A stretch of 44,500 nucleotides of DNA. Source: Cryptomeria japonica (taxonomy: Eukaryota; Streptophyta; Pinopsida; Cupressales; Cupressaceae). The notes under the pieces were generated by a model, which made no database searches, was not told where the DNA came from, and saw nothing but the letters and a program-made list of their open reading frames with translations. Within the stretch, counting starts at the first letter, position 1. Each line of letters starts with the position of its first letter. Position numbers and translations under genes: made by a program. Positions 32,666 through 42,287 of this stretch are shown here, piece after piece. The DNA lies in the NCBI RefSeq assembly GCF_030272615.1, contig NC_081412.1, forward strand, positions 101,931,796 to 101,976,295. The letters are read 5' to 3'.

Positions 32666-35406
32666 TGTGAGGCCCTACCCCAACCCATCCTATCTCTTCA
32701 GTTATTTTCATTTTGGAACTATTTTGGATACTAGTTTGGACACACTATGGATATAGAACTTTTCATGATTCCGCGATTTTGGTAACATTGATATATGTGG
32801 ATGCTTCATTTCTATGCCTTGTGGATTATAGAATATTATATGATTCTAGATTAGGGTAATGTTGTGATGATGCAGGTTATTATCTGAATTTCAGGATTTG
32901 ATATAATGTTTGGAAAATGTTTGCATATATTGTAGATGGATCAAATTTTGAGGATTATGAGGAAATTGCTTTGAATTGTGACAAATTATATTTCATAATG
33001 TCAAGTCTTTGTAGAATGAATGTATTGTATTCTGATTATGTGATTTTATATATTATATGAGGCTATTTGGGAAGTACTAATGTTTAAATTGAGATGTGTA
33101 GGAAAATATCCATGTGACCATGGAAATATTAGGGAGAATCAAGCCTAGGCCAATGTGCGTTAGTAAAACTAGGGGTTGTCTATTTGGAGAGACAACACCC
33201 CGTATGTACTATATTTTATTCGTAAATGTAAAATGTTGCATGAGTGTAATTTGTATTTATTTGATTGATTAAATTGTTTAAGGGACAATTGCCATGTGGT
33301 TGTTGTGATGTGGAATTATTTTGTAGTGTCACTTGACACCTATGTAGTATGTTGTGTTGGCAATTGTCATGTCACCTTTTTGAAAGTTTTATTTTTGTTA
33401 ATGGTTATATCCCCTAATTATCCTTGAAGGAACCAAGAAATCTAGGTTAGAGAGCCACAAGGAAGGTCAACTCAGAGTTGACCCGTAGGTTAACTTCAGG
33501 TGGACTTTCTGAAGGTCAAATCAACTCCTAGAGTCAATTTTGAAGCTTTTCTATTAGGCCTCATGGGGTACCTATGGGTGAAGGCCAAAATTGGCCATGT
33601 GTCTTTCCCTTAGGACTTGTTTAACCACCCAAAAAAGTGGTTTTCCCAAGATGGACGAATTCCATCTATAGGAGTGCCATCCTTGGAAGGAGAACCTTCT
33701 TGGAGATAGTAATCCCTCTTCCCCATTCCATTTCCCTTCTCTAGGCACCTAGGTTAGGGAGTGTGTAAGACCTAGGGAAGACCAACCCAATGGGAGATCA
33801 CTCACTCTATCCAAGAGGTTGGAAGGGGTGAGAGAGGCCTTCTTAGGCTAAGAATGGAAGCTTAGTGAGCTAATCACCCACTCTCCATTCTTGGAGATTT
33901 TTGGAAAAACTGGGGAAAAAAAAAAGAGGAGAAAACCAGTTTTAGGAATTAGAGGAATTTGGGGGGCCAAGGATTGCAGAAAGTTGTGTGGATTGGGCAG
34001 CTCATCTCCAACTAAGTTTAGCATACCTATTGGCAGAATAAGGTTGGTTGTTATCTCCTCTTGTTCATGTTGTTTATCTTAGTTATGTTGTTTTGTTGAA
34101 GGAAAGAAATGCTTGTAAAGAAAGTGTGTATGTATAATGTTGTTGAAGAAAATAATGTGTAGTTCTTTCCTATGTTTCTTTTTCTGTTTTGTGTTCTTGC
34201 TTTGGGAGTGTCCAAGATCTTCTACTCTTGGGAGAGTAGGATGATCTTGGGGTGGAAGAAGCATGACAGCCTTGGGTGAGAGGCTCTCCTTAAGGAGAGT
34301 GATCTCAAGGGTGTCCTTTGTGACCCTTGCTGCATAGCCTTGTGTATGCATTTGGGGGTCATAAGGGGAGAGAAATGGCTTTGAGCCTTTGGGGGGCATA
34401 AGGTGTGTGAGATGAATTCTGTTGGGTATTTTGTGTTGCCATGAGGTGGCTTGTGTTATATTTTTGGCTGCAGTCTCCCCAATGGTACTTGGTCCACTTC
34501 CACCCATAGATTCATCTCCACAAATGTGGTGATAGTGTAGCTTGGGATGGGAAAGTGTATGTGTTGTGTGTTTTCCCTATTGTTATGTTGTATTGCTTGG
34601 TTGTAACCTGTCTAGGTCTTGATTCTCCTAGCTCGGGGGTGGCTTCTGGTAAGCCTAGGCTGGGAGGTGAGCATCCCATGGTCACAGTCCTAAAATTTAC
34701 TTGCAGGTGGCTTGGGAAAAGGATTAGGAGTTGCAGATTGATGTGTTGCAGACTTCTATTCAGAATTCTTATTTTTATTTTAATGCAGAAAAAAAAGAAA
34801 AAAGAAGAGAAAGTGCAGATGTAAATATAGGACTTAAAATGATTCTGTTTCTGTTTAAATAAATGTAATTATTATTTTCTGTGTAAAAGATTAGAGAAAA
34901 AAAAAGGGGACTGTTAGACTATCTACCCATTTTCATATTTGGGTTATTGTAACTATCATTCTGGAAAAACAATGTAAATACGACTTTTATTATATTTGAT
35001 GACTATTGTGTTTGTTGTAGTCTACATTTAAATCTGGTTTGTAACATGTTATTTACTGCAATATTAAAGAAAAGAAAACAGAAAAAAAAAGATGCATTAG
35101 GATTTCTTATTCACTATTTACTAGTTTTATTTACTGCAAATATTAAAGAAAGAAAAAGAAGAAATGCAGTAGGGTTATTATTTACTTGCTTAGTTTTATA
35201 TTCTGTTATTTTATGTCTATTAGAAAGAAAGGAGAACCAGTATTGCTTTATTGCTGTAGAAAGTTTAAATAAAAGAAAGAAATAAATAGATCTATTCTAA
35301 ATGCTGTTAGAAGACTAAAACGGAATGTATATGGTTAAAAACCTCAAATCAATATAAGGGTTTTAACCCTATTACTTCAACATTTAGTCATATATATCTC
35401 TATACG

Positions 35407-35443
35407 TATATAGGTATATATATTGAAAATATATACCTATATA
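35407..35443 (+). repeat. AT-rich perfect inverted repeat in the G3 LTR
   Basis: TATATAGGTATATAT (35407-35421) and its reverse complement (35429-35443) are separated by a 7-base loop, giving a 15-bp stem. Confidence 0.7.
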
Positions 35444-35839
35444 GATATAGAATATATATACGTATAAGCTCCATGTATGTGCATACCCCTGTAACAACAA
35501 AATAAAGGATGCATTTTGAACTTGTGCATCTCTGTTTCAAACATACAAAAGAATTGCAGAATAAACTTCGTATATATATATATATATATATCTGCATCTG
35601 AAAAAAACATACCCTGTAGATGTCTGTAGAACAAAACCAACAAAGACATTTATGTTATGATCTGATCATAACAATGGATATATGTGTATTTAAACATATA
35701 TATACAAATATATATATATATATATTCGATATATTCAAAAAAAATCACATCTCATAACATTTTTACCAAAACCACGAAATATAATAAAATGTGTTTTCTT
35801 TTTAAAAAAAAAAAAACGAGGAAATGGAGTCACGCGGGT

Positions 35840-36074
35840 CACTGTGTGTAACACAGTGGACGGCCACGGCCGAGCCACTGTGCTACACACAGTGGGCGGC
35901 GCCGAAGGGCACCGCACTGTGTGTAACACAGTGGGCGGTCAAGGCCGCCACTGTGCTACGCACAGTGAACGGCGCCCGCCACTGTGTGTATACACAGTGG
36001 GCGGCGGCTATGCCGTCCGCCACTGTGTGTACACACAGTGGGCGGCGCGGCCGCCACTGTGTGTATACACAGCG
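35840..36074 (+). repeat. Array of seven short palindromes in the G3 LTR
   Basis: Units start at 35840, 35876, 35915, 35949, 35980, 36021 and 36055. Each is 19-20 bases of the form CACTGTG...CACAGTG. Unit 6 is a perfect 20-base palindrome, CACTGTGTGTACACACAGTG. Units 1 and 3 are identical. Spacers are 12-21 bases, all GC-rich (ggcggc, cggcc, ccgcc words), unlike the AT-rich surroundings. It lies about 160-390 bases upstream of the probable TATA box, so it sits in U3. Tandem binding sites or a cruciform-forming block are possible. No function is shown. Confidence 0.85.
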
Positions 36075-36206
36075 GCGCCCGGGAAAACCCTTCCTCCACC
36101 GCCTCTCCCCGCATGAAACCCTCCGCCGTGCCCTAGTTCGCCGTACCTGCAACCTCCAAAACCACAAAAAAATAAAGGGACATACAATAAAATATAGACA
36201 TTTAAT

Positions 36207-36232
36207 AAACCCTAACCCATTTTGGGTTAGGG
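36207..36232 (+). promoter_or_regulatory. Telo-box in a hairpin, G3 LTR
   Basis: AAACCCTAA (a plant telo-box) begins at about 36208. CCCTAACCCA (36210-36219) and TGGGTTAGGG (36223-36232) form a perfect 10-bp stem with a TTT loop, immediately before the TATA box. Confidence 0.65.
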
Positions 36233-36240
36233 TATAAAAG
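36233..36240 (+). promoter_or_regulatory. Probable TATA box of the G3 LTR
   Basis: TATAAAAG, a canonical plant TATA sequence, directly abuts the telo-box hairpin. A start about 30 bases downstream would make U3 about 3.6 kb and R-U5 about 1.1 kb. Confidence 0.55.
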
Positions 36241-36285
36241 GATAAAAAATAAAATAAAGCAAGTATAATATATAAAAAAAAATGC

Positions 36286-36313
36286 AACCCTAACCCAATT
36301 TCGGGTTAGGGTT
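36286..36313 (+). repeat. Second telomere-like hairpin in the G3 LTR
   Basis: AACCCTAACCC (36286-36296) and GGGTTAGGGTT (36303-36313) form a perfect 11-bp stem with a 6-base loop. It would lie just after the predicted transcription start. Confidence 0.65.
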
Positions 36314-36324
36314 ATCATTATAAT

Positions 36325-36351
36325 AATTTTATATACATATATATATATATT

Positions 36352-36443
<92 letters not shown>

Positions 36444-36504
36444 TTAAATTGGAGCATTATAATTGATTTTATTGAGGGATTAGTATACAAGAATTGATAT
36501 TGTG

Positions 36505-36538
<34 letters not shown>
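36325..36538 (+). repeat. AT dinucleotide runs in the G3 LTR
   Basis: An almost unbroken AT run of about 110 bases (36325-36437) is followed by a second run at about 36508-36538. Such runs expand and contract, so the LTR length could vary between copies. Confidence 0.9.
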
Positions 36539-36541
<3 letters not shown>

Positions 36542-37348
36542 AATTTGAATTGGAAATTTAAAGTTAGGTTTTAGTACATAATTTGGGGTTAAGTTTATAA
36601 TTGAAGTATTATGGAATTTTAGACTTTTTTTTTTATAATAGGGGTTAATTTAATAATTGAATTATTATATGTCCCCATTCTTTAGAAATTAATTTTTAAT
36701 TAATTCAAGGGGGTTAATATATAGAGGATTACTATAGTTGGACAAACTATATGTTTAATCCAGCAATATATATATTTAATTAACCAATGAACTTACCCCC
36801 CCCATATAATTGGACGATAGGAAAATTTAAATAAAAGAAGAGGAATTTGTAAATTTATGAACCTGAGCCCTTGAGACCGACTTTTGGTCGGATTGAAAAT
36901 TAATCGACAAAATCAGGGGATTTAGGGAAGATTAGAATTGGCCCTAGTTTATTGTCGGAATTTTAGTGGGCAAATGACATTGTAGAAATTCGAACCCTCA
37001 TCAGTTGGATGTATATAATGATTTCGCATGTGCATCAATTAATTAATAGCATTATCCTTATATGGATTGGGAACGATATAATACCTTAAGATAATCAAAT
37101 ATCCCTTGATTTAATTAGCGACAGCTTGTCTTAGGTAATTGAGCTAGCTGACTAAATCCTTGAGGCTAATTAATCCCCTCCCAACAAGTCGCTCGCTCGA
37201 GTTGGTTAATTTCTCCAACCTTGGAAGTAAATATAGTTACATCATAGATAAGACAAAACTTTAATATTAGGATTTATAGCGAGTTCATGGCGTCAAAAAA
37301 AAAATTTGTTGTTCCGTTTTTGTGCCCTAAAGTTTGGGCACGACATCT

Positions 37349-37360
37349 TGGTATCAGAGC
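37349..37360 (+). other. Primer-binding site of element G3 (initiator Met tRNA)
   Basis: TGGTATCAGAGC follows the LTR end by three bases and is complementary to the 3' end of plant initiator Met tRNA, as in element C. Confidence 0.92.
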
Positions 37361-37511
37361 AAGGTTTCCAACACTAGGAACCTTTCTCCATTACGTTTCA
37401 CTTTAATTATCTAAATTAATGAAATATTTTCTTAAACGGAAAATAAAAATATAAATATATGAAAATTGAATTATTTAAATTAATTGTTTATTTATTTTAT
37501 TTTTTCATAAG

Positions 37512-39585
37512 ATGCCTCCGACTACGCGACAAGCTCGCAAGCGCGGAAGGGGTCCTAGGCGTACACGTATGGCACGCGAGGATGTTGCTAGGGAGGAACC
37601 GGTTCCAGAAGGGAACCCGGAAGCACCTCCCGAACCACCGGTTGACCCTAACCGAGACATCTTGCTAGCTCTTCAGAACTTGATCGGGATCGTGCAGGAT
37701 AGGCTTCCAGCAGTGGACCGTCATGCAGACAATCAGAACTCAGGGAGTCATAGATCAGTTGATAGGGAACGGAGTAGGAGTCCACCTCCTAATTCTGTAG
37801 AGGGTGAGGCAGAGCATGAGCCAGAGTCCGTTCACCTGCCCGAACCCCCTCCAGTAGCAGCACCTGTGTACTTTGAGAGAGCATGTCAGGAACCAGGAGA
37901 CCTGATTAGAGAGGTTTTACGCCTCCAGCCGCCATCTTTTGGAGGCACTACTGATGGAGTAGAGGCTGAGGCATGGCTTTTAAGCCTAGATCGGTGCTTC
38001 GCATTGCGATCTTATGAAAGCAATCTGAAGGCACGCGTTGCAGTCCACCTTCTGAGATCGACAGCGTCCACATGGTGGAAGCAAGAGGAATTCAAGTGCG
38101 GACTCACTGCAGATACCATCACATGGGAAATCTTCACAGAGAGGTTCAGAGAGAGGTACTTGTTAGAGCATTTCTGGCAGCGTAGGATCGATGAGTTCCA
38201 TGACCTCCAGCAGAAGGGTCTCACAGTGACCCAGTACGAGAGTAAGTTTATTGAGCTCCTACCTTATGTAGATTACCTGAAGGACGAGAAGCTACTCGTC
38301 AACCGTTTTGTTAGGGGGCTTAATGCTGGGATAGCAGGACCAATGAGGATGGCCGCTCCAGGGAGCCTTCGGGTTGCCATAGAGAAGGCCCTTATAGCCG
38401 AGGAGATTCAGATCAGGCCACAGGACACGAGGGATCGGTTCCAGAACCGAAACCCAGCTCCCCAGCCTTTCGGGTTTCAGAAACCCCATTGGAAAGGCAA
38501 CCACAGAAATGTTTCGGGGTCCCATAAACCCCCTCCTCCACAGCAGTCACAGCAGAATCAGAGACAAAGGCCACCTCAGGGACAGCAGGGCTCCAGGCCC
38601 AAACAGTGGCAGTCACAGGGTCCTAGGCGTGACCAGAGAGTACAGGGTACATACACACCCCCGGCACGGGCTCAGCAGTCCTCCAGGGGTGGGTACAGTG
38701 GTTCTAGCCGGACAGGTGGGCATCCTTTTACTAGGCCTCAAGGTGCACAGTTTCAGGCATGCGGTGCTTGCTTCACGTGTGGAGCCATGGGGCACATGGC
38801 GAGAGAGTGTCCACAGGGACAGATGACAGGGAATCAGAGGATGGCAACATCAGAGCCTACAGTTGGGGACATGGGCAAGGCCCATAGAGTCTTCGCAGCG
38901 GTTGACAACCGCCAGGCAGAGCACCAGGCCACAGTCATTGAGGCTGCAGGTAAGGTCAGAGGTAGTAGTATTTCTATATTATTTGACTCAGGAGCGACTG
39001 ACTCCTTTATATCTCCATTGGTTGTGGAGCGTTGCGGGCTAGTGGCAGTAAGGCAAAGTGTCAGCTGGGAAGTGGAGTTAGCTTCAGGGGCTAGAGTGTC
39101 AGTGGATTCAGAGGTTAGGGGATGTCCGCTCCAGATTGGTAATACCACCACCTTAGTAGACCTTAGAGTTACACCACTCGGATCTTATGGCGTCGTACTT
39201 GGCATGGATTGGCTTTACGCCCACAGAGCCAAGATGGATTGTCGCTTGAAAAAGGTTGAGTGTGAGGATGATCATGGTGCTCCCATAGTAATCACTGGGA
39301 TTCAGAGACCCGTGTCTCTTCGTATGATATCCGCAATGCAGCTTAAGCGGAGCATGCGGAAGGGATGCCAATTGTTTGCCATCACAATCAGTGACCGAGA
39401 GGAAGAAGATGAGAAGGAGCTATCCATAGATGATCACCCCATCCTTGAGGCATTTGCAGATGTGTTTCCTGATGAGCTACCTGGTATGCCGCCCAGCAGG
39501 GAGATTGACTTCCACATAGATTTGGTACCAAGAGCCGAGCCAGTTTCAAGAGCACCTTATAGGATGACCACTCATGACTTAATGA
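37512..39585 (+). pseudogene. Gag and protease of element G3, N-terminal half of the polyprotein
   Basis: The ATG at 37512 starts MPPTTRQARKRGRGPRR, a basic N-terminus. The Retrotrans_gag domain lies at about residues 145-270 (AWLLSLDRCFALRSY, TWEIFTERFRERYL, LLVNRFVRGL). A Gln/Arg/Gly/Pro-rich RNA-binding region follows, then a regular CCHC knuckle CFTCGAMGHMAREC (about residues 420-433). The protease has LFDSGATDSFIS near residue 490 and VVLGMDWLYAHRAKMDC. The frame stays open for 690 residues until a one-base frame change near 39580, where the next frame takes over. Apart from that break this half looks intact. Confidence 0.92.
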
Positions 39586-40790
39586 GCTCAAGATGCAGCT
39601 AGAGGAACTCTTAGAGAAGGGTCACATCCGTCCTAGCGTCTCTCCTTGGGGCGCACCAGTCATCTTCGTGAAGAAGAAAGATGGATCCCTTCGGTTATGC
39701 ATGGATTACAGGCAACTGAATAAAGTAACCATCAAGAACCGCTATCCTTTACCGAGGATCGATGATTTGTTTGATCAGCTTCAGGGTGCCAAAGTGTTTT
39801 CCAAAATAGACCTGAAGTCAGGGTATCATCAGTTGAGAATTGTGGAAAGTGATATCCACAAGACCGCGTTTCGCACCAGATATGGCCACTATGAGTTCAC
39901 TGTGGTCCCATTCGGTCTTACGAATGCTCCAGCTGTATTCATGAGTCTCATGAATGGGGTATTCCGCACCTTCCTCGACCGATTTGTGATAGTGTTCCTC
40001 GACGACATATTGATCTATTCCCGAAATGAGCAGGAGCATGAGGAGCATTTGAGACAGGTTTTGCAGTGTTTGAGGGATAACCAGTTGTTCGGCAGTTTGT
40101 CGAAGTGTGCTTTCTTTAGATCAGAGGTCAAGTACCTAGGGCATGTTATATCCGGTGATGGGATCTCAGTTGACCCATCAAAGATTAGAGCCATCATGGA
40201 TTGGCCGGCACCTACCAGTGTGACAGAGGTCAGAAGCTTCATGGGTTTAGCAGGATACTATAGACGTTTTGTGGAGGGATTTTCCAGAGTTGCACACCCC
40301 ATCACATCCCTCCAGCGAAAAGGGAAGAAATTCGAGTGGACAGAGAAGTGTGAGAGGGCTTTTCAGGATCTAAAAAGGGCCCTTACTAGTGCACCTATTC
40401 TTATTGTGCCAGACCCCACGGCCGACTTCATGGTATGCACGGATGCTTCCTTAGATGGATTGGGAGCAGTTCTTATGCAGGAGGGTAGGGTTATAGCATA
40501 CGAGTCTAGGAAACTTAAGACTCACGAGCTTAACTACCCTACGCATGACCTAGAGCTTGCGGCAGTTGTACATGCACTTGTGAGGTGGAGACACTTCCTT
40601 TTAGGTCATCACTTCGAGCTTCATTCAGACCATCAGAGTTTGCAGTATATCTTCACCCAGCCTAACCTTAATGCACGTCAGAGGAGATGGATGGAGTTCC
40701 TTTGTGAGTATGATTTTGATGTTCATTACATCAAAGGAAAGGAGAATGTGGTCGCAGATGCCCTAAGTAGGAGACGACATGAGGTTTACA
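39586..40790 (+). pseudogene. RT and RNase H of element G3
   Basis: This continues Gag-protease in another frame (open 39593-41503). The RT has [63 protein letters not shown] and FLDD at 39995-40006. The thumb contains [10 protein letters not shown] and [12 protein letters not shown]. RNase H follows with [32 protein letters not shown] (Glu), [12 protein letters not shown] and VVADALSRR (Asp). All catalytic residues are visible. No stop occurs in this part. Confidence 0.93.
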
Positions 40791-42277
40791 CCATATCCAT
40801 GAGCACTGATTTGAGAGACCGTATTTTGCAGCGATTGCCAAAGGATGACTGGTATCTAGAGGTTTGTCAGAGGATCCGTAATCAGGAGACCCTGGAGGGG
40901 AAGTTTGTGGACTACTCTTTGGAGTCCGATGGTTTATTACGCCATAGAGGGCACATTTATGTACCCTCTCCTGGGGGTTTGCGAGATTTCATTATCATGG
41001 AGGCTCATAGAGCTCCTTATGCAGCACATCCTGGGGTTAAGAAGATGCATGCTGACTTGAGGCAGTTATATCATTGGCCAGGAATGTGGCAGCTTATCGC
41101 CGAGTTAGTAGCCCGATGCCTTGAGTGTCAGAGAGTCAAGGCAGAGCACCGCCATCCAGGTGGGTTACTCCAGTCCCATGCTATACCAGAGTGGAAGTGG
41201 GATACTATATCCATGGGCTTCATTATTGGTCTTCCTATGTCATCTCGTCGCCATGATGCTATCTTGGTGACAGTTGACAAATTGACCAAAGTAGCCCACT
41301 TCTCACCAGTCCGGACTACCTTCACAGCTCCAGCAGTGGCACAGGTGTTCTTATGGGACATTGTTAGGCTTCATGGTGTCCCACGCAAGATTATCTCTGA
41401 TAGGGATTCTCTCTTTACATCTTCCTTTTGGAAGGCATTACAGGCAGCGTTGGGCACCAAGCTCAACTTTAGCACAGCCTATCATCCAGAGACAGATGGC
41501 TAGACAGAGCGGGTTAACCAGGTGTTAGAGGATATGCTCCGCATGTACGTCATGGATCATCAGACCCGATGGGAGGAGTACCTGCATTTAGTAGAATTTG
41601 CCTATAATAATGGGCATCACACTTATTTGGGGATGCCACCCTTTCAGGCCTTGTACGGCAGACCATGCAGGACACCTTTGAGTTGGGATCGTATTGAGGA
41701 CAGAGTGGCCATAGGCCCTGAGTTGGTCCGTGATATGGAGCAATAGGTAACTTTGATTAGACAGCGCCTTAGAGAGGCACAGGATAGGCAGAAGAAATAT
41801 GCAGATGCAAAGAGGATAGACCGGAGTTACATGGTTGGGGACAGAGTTTTCCTGAGAGTGCGACCGCATAAGAGTCCAATCCGCTATGGAAAGGGTTCTA
41901 AGCTCGCACCTCGCTTTGTTGGACCCTTCGAGATCCTTGAGAGGATAGGACCAGTTGCTTATCGCCTAGCTTTGCCACCTAGCCTGTCACGCATCCACGA
42001 TGTGTTTCATGTGTCAGTTTTGAGAAAATATATCTATGATGAGTCTCATATTTTAGATTGGGATGCCTTGCAGGTGGAGTCGGACGGGCAGTTAGCCTTG
42101 GAGCCCATTCGCATTTTGGCTCGCCGGACGTTGGCCCTTCGAGGTCGAGAGCTGGACCAGGTTAGGGTCCAGTGGGATTGCTATGATGAGGTTACAGCTT
42201 CATGGGAGGATGCAGCACGTATGAGATCACAGTACCCTCATCTTTTTGATGAACTCCAGGAGGACGTTCATGCCTAG
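40791..42277 (+). pseudogene. Integrase and chromodomain of element G3
   Basis: The zinc-binding part has [10 protein letters not shown] and CLECQRVK. The first catalytic position reads [10 protein letters not shown], Gly where chromovirus integrases have Asp. The second is ISDRDSLF (Asp). The Glu follows the in-frame TAG at 41501-41503 (TERVNQ after the stop). A second TAG is at 41744-41746. Then come the GPF region ([21 protein letters not shown]), HVSVLRKYI and a chromodomain ([39 protein letters not shown]), ending at the TAG 42275-42277. Chromodomains steer insertion toward marked chromatin. This copy could not integrate with its own integrase. Confidence 0.9.
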
Positions 42278-42287
42278 AGGGGGAGGG
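42276..42287 (+). other. Polypurine tract of element G3
   Basis: agagggggaggg overlaps the stop codon of the polyprotein and directly precedes the 3' LTR (TGTGAG at 42288). Confidence 0.9.

Larger units (their letters stand above)
32666..37345 (+). repeat. 5' LTR of element G3 (about 4.68 kb)
   Basis: Starts TGTGAGGCCC and ends gggcacgaca, with three bases before the PBS. 32666-34878 is matched by 42288-44500. 34879-37345 is unique in the window because the 3' LTR runs off its end. Contents: ordinary AT-rich sequence to about 35380, an AT-rich hairpin (35407), a GC-rich palindrome array (35840), telo-box hairpins and TATA (36207-36313), long AT dinucleotide runs (36325-36538), and AT-rich sequence to the end. 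No protein domain appears in its open frames, including 34079-34507 (minus), 33891-34082 and 34555-34824. Confidence 0.88.

Noticed and set aside
34079-34507. 142-codon minus-strand frame in the G3 LTR, repeated at 43701-44129
   Set aside because: It is kept in both LTRs only because they are nearly identical copies. There is no recognisable domain and the composition is low-information.
35840-36074. CRISPR-like array (regular repeats with spacers)
   Set aside because: It lies inside the LTR of a plant retrotransposon. Units vary in sequence and length, spacers are only 12-21 bases and all GC-rich, and no cas genes are near.
35824-36287. Open frames of 134-137 codons on both strands across the palindrome array
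   Set aside because: Because the units are palindromic, both strands read the same short peptide word (HCVYTQW). The frames follow from the repeat and stop-poor GC content and show no domain.
36210-36313. True telomeric or interstitial telomere repeat
   Set aside because: Each arm is only about 1.5 units of the repeat and is arranged as inverted pairs in a promoter region, not as a tandem array.
37459-37668. Small upstream protein overlapping the G3 gag start
   Set aside because: It is a different frame over the gag N-terminus without a domain. The gag frame from 37512 explains the sequence.
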